Of a DNA stretch of 10,202 nucleotides, positions 1 through 6,472 are shown piece by piece. Source of the stretch: Cyclostephanos tholiformis (lineage: Eukaryota > Bacillariophyta > Thalassiosirophyceae > Thalassiosirales > Thalassiosiraceae); contig JALLPB010001347.1 of NCBI GenBank assembly GCA_036939975.1, positions 1-10,202 on the forward strand, in the 5' to 3' direction. The position numbers and the translations under genes were made by a program. How positions within the stretch are numbered: position 1 is the stretch's first letter; each line of letters begins with the position of its first letter. The notes under the pieces are model-generated. The model saw only the letters and a list, made by a program, of their open reading frames with translations. It was not told the origin of the DNA and did not search any database.

Positions 1-308
1 GTGATAAACTATAAATTCGTAGTTTTATTATAGTACAATGTACGTAAAAACATAAATACAAAAACATTAAATAGAGGTCAAACACACTAAGTCTGCATTA
101 TGGCTTGACATAATACTATTATTATTGTTAAAATTCTGCCCATTCCCTCAACTCCACCTAGCAAGCACACACAAACAACACCAGCTGGTGTGACACCAGA
201 AAAAATACATACGTACACCCTCACTTGATTGAACTCATCCTTCCGTTCCCTCTTTTGATTCACCTTTCACGTTGTGGTCAGCGTAGCGATGTGTATCATA
301 TTCGGGCC
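1..308. other. AT-rich intergenic sequence and 5' leader of the coiled-coil gene
   Basis: The first 150 bases are strongly A/T-rich and hold no convincing coding frame. A perfect 14-bp palindrome (ACACCAGCTGGTGT) lies at 178-191, about 118 bp before the chosen ATG at 309, and contains an E-box-like CAGCTG core. A short upstream ORF (289-327, ATG to TAA, 12 codons plus stop) overlaps the main start in another frame. No promoter element is proven. The region probably carries the promoter and 5' UTR of the gene at 309. Confidence 0.5.
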
Positions 309-794
309 ATGGTACTTTTTCAGCTAATATTCTGCACGTTTGCTGCGTCATCGACGTCAGCGTTTTGTCCAATCCCATTTTCACGAACAAGAGAGCGCCT
401 TCTTTCCTGCCCGTTAAAGTTGGTCACCGAGGCCGATGTGATCGCGCTCGTAGAAAAAGCTGAAGAGCTTTGGGGTCGGGTGGAGAAATTGCGCAACGAA
501 GCTAATGAGCTGTCTATGCAAGCGGAATCTCTCGGGCGACAAGCCGAAACTTCCACAGCAGATGCTATGAAGTCGCTTCAACAGTTATTATCAGAGGAGA
601 AAATAGAAGAGGTGAAAAATGCGCAAAATCTGTCACTTGACTTAGGAGCACTTTTAGACAGAGCTACTAGCGCAACACGAGAGGCTGATGAGATAGAAAT
701 TCTTGCCGAGGAGGCTATTGCCGCTTCAGAAGCAGCTTTAGAACAATATTTGATCGATTTTCCAGAGGATGGTGAAATTGACACTTTGCTATAA
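309..794 (+). CDS. Probable plastid-targeted acidic coiled-coil protein, unknown function
   Basis: This is an intact 161-residue single-exon ORF. I start it at ATG 309 because the frame upstream opens only with a TTG at 225, and because the ATG has a G at -3 and at +4. The N terminus (MVLFQLIFCTFAASSTSAF) is a short hydrophobic signal peptide ending in S-T-S-A-F, followed by CPIPFSRTRERL, which is basic and Ser/Arg-rich. In diatoms, a signal peptide with cleavage just before a Phe in an ASAF-like motif directs import into the complex plastid. The mature part, from about residue 38, is almost entirely predicted helix: Ala/Glu/Leu-rich heptad-like segments run from about residue 40 to 145, and the tail is acidic (DFPEDGEID). 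No catalytic motif is visible and I do not recognise a family. It is convergent with the VAP gene. Coding is well supported by length and organisation; the function is unknown. Confidence 0.78.
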   Translation: MVLFQLIFCTFAASSTSAFCPIPFSRTRERLLSCPLKLVTEADVIALVEKAEELWGRVEKLRNEANELSMQAESLGRQAETSTADAMKSLQQLLSEEKIEEVKNAQNLSLDLGALLDRATSATREADEIEILAEEAIAASEAALEQYLIDFPEDGEIDTLL

Positions 795-962
795 TTTTCA
801 AAAACAGGCAAAATAATTAATCCGTGCAATAAAATCTACAAATTATGAGGAACTGACATCCCCCGTGTGCGTCAAGTATCCCAAGAGCCTTCTCAGCATG
901 CTCTGATGTAAAAATCGCTTGCGTCCCGAACAATGATTTACCTGCGTCCACTCTGGCGACAT
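795..962. other. Convergent intergenic spacer with an open frame on the minus strand
   Basis: This spacer lies between the stop of the coiled-coil gene and the stop of the VAP gene, so it should contain both 3' ends. AATAAA-like sequence occurs at 828-833 (plus strand). On the minus strand a frame is open from 969 to 817 (50 codons, no ATG), with amino-acid composition that looks coding, for example DAGKSLFGTQAIFTSEHAEK. It could be an alternative last exon of the VAP gene, an exon remnant or chance. Confidence 0.4.
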
Positions 963-2208
963 TTACAATTCACCTTTCGCAGCATCCTTAGCCCCGTGTT
1001 TGTGTTTATCCGCATCCTTCGCCTCGTGTTTATGTTTTGAGCAACATTTAAACCCTAACATACTACCAAACAACGGCACATTCTTTAACATTCCAACAGA
1101 TCCAGTGTTGGTGGATCTTACAGCGAAGATGAACGAAACTACTACGGCAATAATGAGTGTTTTCATTGAGATCCCTCCCTCGGATTTATTCGATTTCGAA
1201 TCCTGCGAACGCGACACCTTCAAGCCCTGCTTCTCCAACGCCGTCCTCGTGGCAATCTCCCGATTCAAATCGCGCTTTGTTTGCTCTAAGGTATTGTTGA
1301 GAATATCCCGCTCCGCGGTCAAGTTAACGGAGAATGCCACCAACTCGTCGTATTTGCGTCGCAAAGACTTCACCTCTTCGAACAATTGTTCAGAACTCAT
1401 TTTTTCAGTATTGCCGCGTTTGTCGACGCCCTCCTGAAGCGTGGCGGTGAGGCCCACCGCTGCCCCACCGGCCGATGTAGCTGATTCTGCACTTGCTATC
1501 CCGCCGCCCGCGATCCCCGTCTCCGCCACATGACGAACGTGAAGCTTCTTGTTGTACAACGGGATATTCGCCTTTGACGTGACCGAGTTCCACATCTCCG
1601 TGAGCGCCTCAGCCAACTCTTTTTTGTACTGCCCGCCCTCCCCCCTTGGTTCACTGCGAAATTGGGACGAAAATTCATCGGACACCTCGCAGCTCTGCAC
1701 AAGGAATTTATCTTTGGAATGATCTAGCGCCGACTGGCCGAGGCGATCAAAGGTCGACCATAAAACTTGCCTATCTTTATCAACGAGGAGGATTGATACG
1801 GTCTCCGTAGATCCTGGGGCGACGATTCCCTGGTTTGGACGGACCAGGTATCTGCGCGGTTGTGTCGTTTTGACCTGAGAGAAGGCAAAATAGTGATTAG
1901 TTACGAGCGTTATCGAGAATAAGGAGTACTGATTCGAAATATCACGGGGATGAGCTACATAATACGCCTTCCTCTTTGTCGAATATGTTGCAATCAACGA
2001 TGAATGAATATGGGAAACCGTGAGAGTTAGCAGCGAATGTACTTACCTTGAACGCCAAATGCAGCTTGGTTAGTCCCGGGTGGCGGATGGTCATGACACA
2101 CCGCGAGGCATGATCTCCCTCGGCATTGGGGGAAGGGTCTCTTGTGATTGTGAACTGCAGAGCGGACTCTGGATCGACTTCGACCGCGTAGGGCATTGGC
2201 TGTGCCAT
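963..2208 (-). CDS. VAP-family (VAMP-associated) MSP-domain ER membrane protein, two exons
   Basis: The gene is spliced: exon 1 is 2208-2047 (54 codons) and exon 2 is 1874-963. The product is about 357 residues. The join is phase 0 and restores the MSP core: LHLAFK from exon 1 runs into VKTTQPRRYLVRPNQG from exon 2, followed by IVAPGSTETVSILL. This matches the VAP signature FKVKTTxPRRYxVRPNxG...PGST closely. VAPs bind FFAT-motif proteins at the ER and organise contacts for lipid transfer and vesicle traffic. After the MSP domain (about residues 10-160) comes a Gly/Ala/Ser linker, then a coiled coil (about 212-270), then a short hydrophobic segment TLIIAVVVSFIFAV near residues 293-306. Unlike typical tail-anchored VAPs, about 50 residues follow the anchor. 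They include a duplicated 10-residue Lys/His-rich unit (KHKHEAKDAD, KHKHGAKDAA) and end in KGEL. The start ATG has A at -3 and G at +4. The family call is secure; the role of the tail is not known. Confidence 0.92.
982..1041 (-). repeat. Two-copy 30-bp tandem repeat in the VAP C-terminus
   Basis: Two imperfect copies with a 30-bp period begin at 982 and 1012 and encode the decapeptides KHKHEAKDAD and KHKHGAKDAA. They lie after the membrane segment and just before the stop, so in a tail-anchored topology they would face the ER lumen. Confidence 0.75.
1875..2046 (-). other. Intron of the VAP gene (172 nt, GT-AG, phase 0)
   Basis: On the minus strand the donor is AAG|GTAAGT (2047/2046) and the acceptor is TTCTCTCAG|GTC (1875/1874), preceded by a pyrimidine-rich stretch. 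Splicing joins exon 1 in phase 0 to the exon 2 frame and rebuilds the conserved VAP motif across the junction. The intron frame happens to remain open beyond the acceptor, so an ORF scan would wrongly start the protein at 1997. Confidence 0.93.
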
Positions 2209-2259
2209 GATTGTTTCGATAAACGAAGGTGAGTACTACCAGGAACCCTTTTTATTGTT

Positions 2260-2281
2260 GGGGGGAGGGGGGGGCGGGGGG
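2260..2281 (+). repeat. G-rich run, G-quadruplex candidate
   Basis: The run is G6-A-G8-C-G6. It could fold as a G-quadruplex on the plus strand, and it would be a C-run in a leftward VAP transcript if the VAP leader extends this far. It is a plain low-complexity tract and no function is shown. Confidence 0.6.
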
Positions 2282-2294
2282 ACTTGCCGTTGGT

Positions 2295-2320
2295 TCTCTT
2301 TAAAAAAAATTTAAAAGAGA
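2295..2320. repeat. A/T-rich imperfect inverted repeat
   Basis: TCTCTTTAAA is followed by an A-run and then TTTAAAAGAGA, which pair as arms with one extra A. It sits between the G-run and the GC palindrome inside the divergent promoter, so it may be a promoter element or a short hairpin. Confidence 0.45.
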
Positions 2321-2337
2321 GGACTCCCGATTTCGGG

Positions 2338-2363
2338 GCGCGCAGTGCGCGTGCACGCGCGCC
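2338..2363. repeat. Alternating purine-pyrimidine GC block with a 14-bp palindrome
   Basis: An 18-bp perfectly alternating stretch (2345-2362) contains the perfect palindrome GCGCGTGCACGCGC (2347-2360). Such sequence favours Z-DNA under supercoiling and is often seen near promoters. The central GTGCAC/GCGCG could also be a factor site. Function is inferred from position only. Confidence 0.5.
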
Positions 2364-2572
2364 GGCCAAACTTCAGTTCTCTCCGGGCAATTTTTTTCTG
2401 TTGGCGACAATGCACCGGACACGGTTGAAAGTCATCATCGTGTTTGGTCCCCAGATGACGGCCACATTCGTTTGACCAACCCGGAACAGAGAAACGTCAA
2501 CAGCCCTGGAAAGTTCAACCCTCGACCTATACTCGCGAGCGTTCGGTACTTTACACGAGTCCGAATCCAAAC

Positions 2573-3403
2573 ATGTTCGTCAATAAGCCATCGTCGTCGT
2601 CCGCCGGCGTTCTTTCCAATAATGAGAACGCGGCGGTTCATCGCGCTACTAAGTCCATCATCGAGAAGGGAACGAAAAAGTCGCATTTCAATGACGAGAA
2701 TGTCAAAACGCCCCATCGTGGTAACAAGGACGCGTCGATCGCCGGAAAGGGCGGACAGCAAACCGCCCAGAGACGTCGTCGCGCCTTCGGGCAGGACATT
2801 TCTAATCGAGGTCAGGCGGGAGGGGAAGCGGGCGGCAAGGGAGACTTGTCATCGAAGCAGACTTCGACGAAGCCCGGTAAGGTGACGTTCCCATCGACTT
2901 CGACCGCGAATCGCGCTTCCCAGGTCGCACACGGCAAGGTGACGTTCGTCGAAGGTAAGGCTGCCAACAGGGCACGGCTTGGAGGAGAGAGTGTCGCGAG
3001 GGGCGCCGATGTTAAGCAATACGATGGAGCCGTCGAGGTCACGACGAGATGGGCCTCCGATGACGCCGGTGAGAAAACCAGATCGCCCTTCGACCTCGTC
3101 CCTGAGGAGGAATTGTACATGGTTTCCAAGTTTCGCGACGAATCGTCGGACCTTCGGAGGAAAGAAGTCATGGAACGGGATAAGTTGGAGCTCGAGCGAT
3201 GCGAGGAGCTCTTCATGGAGCAGATTCGTGCTGTTGGAGAAATTGATGATTGCGAAATTTGTGGCGACGAAAGCAGTACATGGAACTTATTGTATGGTAA
3301 ATTGCCATGGGAAGAAGAGGATGGCAAATACGATCCAGCCGAGGAGCGGCGGCTCTCGGGATCCGATCCTTTTAGCTTGTGGGGAGATGTATTGAATTAC
3401 TGA
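2573..3403 (+). CDS. Disordered protein with D-box-like and KEN-like motifs; candidate APC/C substrate
   Basis: This is a 276-residue single-exon ORF with an ATG at 2573 and A at -3. I do not recognise a folded domain. The N-terminal half is basic and Ser/Gly/Lys-rich. It has NNEN (16-19) and DENVKTP (41-47), both close to the KEN-box form xENxxxP, then RRRRAFGQDISNR (67-79), which resembles the cyclin-B-type destruction box RxALGDISN with L changed to F and one extra residue. A minimal RxxL also occurs at 133-136. A repeated element GKVTF...ANRA appears at 102-114 and 121-133. The C-terminal half is acidic: a charged helix spans about 176-225, with SPFDLVPEEELYM at its start, then CEICGDESSTW and an end in DPFSLWGDVLNY. 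A basic N terminus with degrons and an acidic C terminus is the layout of securins and of some other mitotic regulators. That is an inference from motifs, not homology. It is divergent from VAP and convergent with PIG-V, 103 bp away. Confidence 0.7.
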   Translation: MFVNKPSSSSAGVLSNNENAAVHRATKSIIEKGTKKSHFNDENVKTPHRGNKDASIAGKGGQQTAQRRRRAFGQDISNRGQAGGEAGGKGDLSSKQTSTKPGKVTFPSTSTANRASQVAHGKVTFVEGKAANRARLGGESVARGADVKQYDGAVEVTTRWASDDAGEKTRSPFDLVPEEELYMVSKFRDESSDLRRKEVMERDKLELERCEELFMEQIRAVGEIDDCEICGDESSTWNLLYGKLPWEEEDGKYDPAEERRLSGSDPFSLWGDVLNY

Positions 3404-3506
3404 TGTGCGGAAAAGGACAATATATTTGTACTATTCAAAAAAACTTTATGTAATTAGTAATTGATCTGACGCTGCCTCTTGAGGACTCTACTCTCCTAAC
3501 GAGAAA
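3404..3506. other. Short convergent 3' spacer
   Basis: These 103 bases separate two convergent stop codons and must carry both polyadenylation regions. The plus-strand side is A/T-rich (ATATATTTGTACTATTC then an A-run), as expected for 3' UTRs. The two transcripts probably overlap at their 3' ends. Confidence 0.5.
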
Positions 3507-5777
3507 CTATGTCCACGGTAGCCAATTGACATGCATGATAACGCCTAGAATGTTGTAAAGTGCAAAATAAGAATATAGAAGCAATGGAGCTTGTGTGACC
3601 CGACCCCCAAATTCCTTCTTTTTTATATTGCCCTTATGATCATTCACCAGCATGCCAGAAATGTACCAATAAATTGCAGGACAAGAGGAAAATATCAACC
3701 TCGTCGATACTTGTACATGTGCGATGAAGGCACCGACGATCGCAAAGCCGGCGAGGACGGCATAGGTGGGAAGTACCTCGGGCCCAAGGAGCTTTCTTGT
3801 TTCGGACGACGATGATGCGTGCGGTGTGATGTTGCCGCCCGCGGGGGAATGACCAGAAGAAGAATCCAATGCGAGAAATACCCATCGGAGCAAATCGCGA
3901 GCGACGCCTCCGATGCTCGTCGCGGTGATCTTCTTACCTCGATTCACAATGTGGCGATCCCAACTCCGCGCGATCCACGAGACGACCGCGGCAGAACTGA
4001 GTGCCAAGACAGGCAGGGCGAGGATGAAGTTTGGAATTTGCTTAATCTCGTAGTACCGGAATAGGCCCACGTTCCAATACTTTCGTTGGACGAGGGCGTA
4101 GAGCGAGAATCGACGGTCCATCTTGCCGTGTTCGCACCAAGCTGGAACGCGATGAGTCAACAGATCGGCAGGCGATTGTAGTCGTTCCATCGGGTATTCA
4201 AGGCAATGGTAGTCATATCCCCTACGATCGTGATACAGCGTCGGATACGCCACGAGCGATGCCAGCGTTAAGTGAAACAAGAATAACGAAATACACTTGA
4301 CCACCGCCCTCGCGAAGCACCTTCCTTCGTAATTCTCATGTATGCACGAGCAGCACCTCGACAGGCCGACCAGCATCCACCAGACAGCAGAAAACGTTCC
4401 ATTGGACCGCGCATAAGAGGCCAGCATCCATAACATCGTGGATGGGATCCAATGGAAGTTTGCCGACCACCACCACCACCACCGCTGCCCCCGCTTCGGC
4501 AGCACGCCTCTTGTTCTTCTCTCACGCGATGTCCCCCTCGCATCATTATCATCATCGACGACCACTTCCTCGCCCATTTGCAGGAGGCGATCATAGTACC
4601 TTCCCCTGGCGACGAATGCGTGTCCTGCGAACGTGAGCATCGAGAACAATGACTCGGAATATGCGGCGGAGAAGAAGACGCCGGCGGGATTGACGCAGAA
4701 CAGCAGCGCGGCGGTCGTCGCGAGGAGGCGATCGTCGTCATTGTCGTCGTCATACCATTGCGCTCCCTGATCCATCGACGAAAGGGTCATCGTTTGGGGT
4801 CGAGAGCCGACGCGAACGTCCCCCTCCTCCTCCTCCTCCTCCTCCTCCTCCTCCTCGACGACTACGATGATCTTTCGCTCCTCCGATCCATCTCGTCTAG
4901 TCGCGAAGTATGTCATGTCGTAAAGCATCACCGCCGCGACTACGAACGCCAGTAAGTTGACAATCATTGCAGCCAGTGCCGCTGTAGACTCGTATGTCGC
5001 TGGCAGGGCCGCGCTCGGAACGGACGTGACCAGTAGGTCGGCGGTGGCGCGCATGACGAGCGGCCAAAGCGGTAGGAACGCGTGCGACATCTCCGACGGG
5101 CCGAAGCGGTCATCCTCCCGTTCCATACCCTTCGCGATTAGTCTCCCTCCATTATCCTCCCCGCTCCCTCCGTCATTGTCGCGAGAACTCCTCCTAACAA
5201 TAGGAGGGGGATGTCTCCCCCGTGGATCAACGCTCAATGTCAGGAATCGCGCCGCGTCCCACCTCGTCAGCGGGGGCAGGACGAGCGCGTACGCCCGATC
5301 GAGCCACGCGATGCGCTGCCTTCTCCCGTCCTGATTCCTCCCGTAGGACGATTCGTCGATGACGTCGACCGACGAGGACTCGCACGTTGAAGACGTACCA
5401 TCCACCTTACCGTGCGAGTCGTCGTCCTCCATCCTCAATCCTCGTCCTCCCCTTCGTCCCACTCGTCGCAGTCGTCCGGATCCCCACCACTCATGATCGC
5501 ACGCGTGGCCACGGAGGCAGAAACGCGTCGATGACGTCGTCGACCTGCCATCGTCGTCATCCAAGCGAAGGTCGAAGCGTAACACGTCGTCGCCCGGGTA
5601 AAAATCCGGCAGGACGGCGTTCGAGATCGACGTCGACGCGAGCATGACGAGGCGCGAGACGAGGGCAAGTCGCGCGATTTCCCACCTCGGATGATGACCG
5701 TCGCGGGTATGACGACGCCGCCGACGTTGGAGAGGTGAAGGACCTTCGTACGGGGGTGCGTCGCGCTCGGCATTCAT
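3507..5777 (-). CDS. PIGV: GPI mannosyltransferase 2 (PIG-V family, GT76)
   Basis: The product is about 756 residues, starting at ATG 5777. The frame is open a little further upstream but only to a GTG at 5813. PIG-V adds the second mannose to the GPI core in the ER lumen, using dolichol-phosphate-mannose. Family landmarks appear in order: an N-terminal membrane segment with SNAVLPDFYPGDD (about 62-75); the luminal RWDAARF (about 172-178), matching the WDAxxF motif whose Asp is thought to be catalytic; AFLPLWPL (about 233-240); NPAGVFFSAAYSESLF (about 362-377); RSNG (about 456); YWNVGLFRYYEIKQIPNF (about 567-584); HVQVSTRLIFSSCPAIYWY (near 687); and the terminal HVNWLPWT, almost identical to the animal family ending HxNFLPWT. 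Human PIG-V is 493 residues. The excess here lies in hydrophilic insertions, including acidic stretches before RWDAARF, an 11-Glu tract and a 5-Trp tract. No intron is needed. The gene is intact and probably functional. Confidence 0.95.
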   Translation of the reverse strand: MNAERDAPPYEGPSPLQRRRRRHTRDGHHPRWEIARLALVSRLVMLASTSISNAVLPDFYPGDDVLRFDLRLDDDDGRSTTSSTRFCLRGHACDHEWWGSGRLRRVGRRGGRGLRMEDDDSHGKVDGTSSTCESSSVDVIDESSYGRNQDGRRQRIAWLDRAYALVLPPLTRWDAARFLTLSVDPRGRHPPPIVRRSSRDNDGGSGEDNGGRLIAKGMEREDDRFGPSEMSHAFLPLWPLVMRATADLLVTSVPSAALPATYESTAALAAMIVNLLAFVVAAVMLYDMTYFATRRDGSEERKIIVVVEEEEEEEEEEEGDVRVGSRPQTMTLSSMDQGAQWYDDDNDDDRLLATTAALLFCVNPAGVFFSAAYSESLFSMLTFAGHAFVARGRYYDRLLQMGEEVVVDDDNDARGTSRERRTRGVLPKRGQRWWWWWSANFHWIPSTMLWMLASYARSNGTFSAVWWMLVGLSRCCSCIHENYEGRCFARAVVKCISLFLFHLTLASLVAYPTLYHDRRGYDYHCLEYPMERLQSPADLLTHRVPAWCEHGKMDRRFSLYALVQRKYWNVGLFRYYEIKQIPNFILALPVLALSSAAVVSWIARSWDRHIVNRGKKITATSIGGVARDLLRWVFLALDSSSGHSPAGGNITPHASSSSETRKLLGPEVLPTYAVLAGFAIVGAFIAHVQVSTRLIFSSCPAIYWYISGMLVNDHKGNIKKKEFGGRVTQAPLLLYSYFALYNILGVIMHVNWLPWT
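4470..4485 (-). repeat. CAC/GTG trinucleotide run encoding poly-Trp in PIG-V
   Basis: A CCA/CAC repeat, read on the minus strand as TGG codons, encodes five consecutive Trp residues (RWWWWWSANFHW) just before a membrane segment of PIG-V. Homotryptophan runs are rare. The frame is set by flanking conserved sequence, so the tract is real at the DNA level. Confidence 0.75.
4824..4856 (-). repeat. (CTC)11 microsatellite encoding poly-Glu in PIG-V
   Basis: Eleven perfect CTC units on the plus strand read as eleven GAG codons in PIG-V, in the loop between an early membrane segment and the NPAGVFFSAAYSE motif. A multiple of three keeps the frame, so copy number may vary between strains without breaking the gene. 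Confidence 0.9.
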
Positions 5778-5813
5778 GTCGTCGTTGTCATGCGCGAAGA
5801 TGATGAGGTCCAC

Positions 5814-5831
5814 TACCTACCTAGGTAGGTA
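5814..5831. repeat. 18-bp perfect palindrome upstream of the PIG-V start
   Basis: TACCTACCTAGGTAGGTA is its own reverse complement, with AvrII-type CCTAGG at the centre, and lies 37 bp upstream of the PIG-V ATG. A further GGTACC follows within a few bases. Its position suggests a promoter or 5' UTR element of PIG-V, either a dimer-binding site or an RNA hairpin. Function is not shown. Confidence 0.6.
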
Positions 5832-6472
5832 AGGTACCTATCGTGGCACATCATTTAACAAGGCGACAAATTGACGATAGCAAGGAAGCCGTCCATCATT
5901 CCAACGGCGGCGAGGTATGGCAAGGCAAGGCAAGGAAGAAATAGGAGCCCGAGTAGAAGAAGAAGAATGAGCGGCGGGTGGTCATATCGCTTGATATCTC
6001 CACGGCGATCATCCTATTGTCGGATGTGCGCTGCCATTGATGCGGTCATCGTGAGAGATGTTATCATCAAGTGGGATCTCGACGGAGTAGTCTCGTCGGC
6101 ATCCGCTCTCGCCTTTTGGACTAGCGCGGTGGATTGACTCTATTCTTTTGTTTCGAGGCCTCGTGTCCACTGGGAAGAATTCGGCCGATCCTTCGTTAAA
6201 CTCCCCAAATACATCATCTCACCAACTCTGGCGAAGCCCAACTTTGGCGAAACCGTCCTTGAATTTCCCGGAATCGAAGGAGTGCAAGATCGTCCTCCCG
6301 TTTTTTCTTACTTCTGGACACCCGGACGGATTCCAAGGCTGTCCGGCTACAGGACCCGCATCATTCCATGCCGCACCGGCGATGCCGACACGATTTTTCG
6401 CCGCACACGATGCAAAATTGACTATGCCGCCAACGAGGGGATACTTTAAGGGGGAGATGATGACGTCAATGA
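5832..6472. other. Gene-poor stretch with a methionine-free open frame
   Basis: I find no intact gene here. It includes a short GGCAA tandem run (5919-5935). A plus-strand frame is open from 6138 to 6449 (103 codons) without a single Met. It includes VHWEEFGRSFVKLPKYIIS and VFSYFWTPGRIPRL, and might be an exon or a remnant of a longer gene. An overlapping minus-strand ORF (6599-6219) and a plus-strand one (6148-6606) are alternatives. None has recognisable domains. The 5' flank of PIG-V must also lie at the left edge. Confidence 0.4.

Larger units (their letters stand above)
2209..2572. promoter_or_regulatory. Shared divergent promoter region between VAP and the D-box-like gene
   Basis: The 364 bases between two outward-facing ATGs must hold both 5' UTRs and, if they are separate, both promoters. 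The region contains a G-rich run (2260-2281), an A/T-rich inverted repeat (2295-2320) and an alternating purine-pyrimidine GC block (2338-2363), in that order. I see no certain TATA box. The leader of the rightward gene is about 200 nt if transcription starts after the GC block. Regulation is inferred from position only. Confidence 0.55.

Noticed and set aside
225..308. Longer N terminus for the coiled-coil protein
   Set aside because: The frame begins with TTG, not ATG, and the ATG at 309 has a better context and gives a proper signal peptide.
1875..1997. VAP protein starting at ATG 1997
   Set aside because: This part lies inside the intron; splicing from 2047 to 1874 restores the conserved MSP sequence.
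2173..2908. Sixteen-base identity (ATCGACTTCGACCGCG) between VAP exon 1 and the D-box-like gene
   Set aside because: It is a single short match in different frames and contexts, made of common GA/CG-rich codons; it is likely chance.
2812..3327. 171-residue minus-strand ORF over the D-box-like gene
   Set aside because: It is Ser-rich antisense of a codon-biased gene, with no independent evidence.
4268..4753. 161-residue minus-strand ORF and other long frames over PIG-V
   Set aside because: They are low-complexity shadows of the PIG-V coding sequence in other frames, without domains.
5778..5813. Twelve extra N-terminal residues for PIG-V
   Set aside because: They would start at GTG, which is not a usual nuclear start; the first in-frame ATG is at 5777.
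6461..6468. TGACGTCA bZIP/aureochrome-type site
   Set aside because: An eight-base palindrome inside a decayed region with no gene start nearby carries too little information to call.
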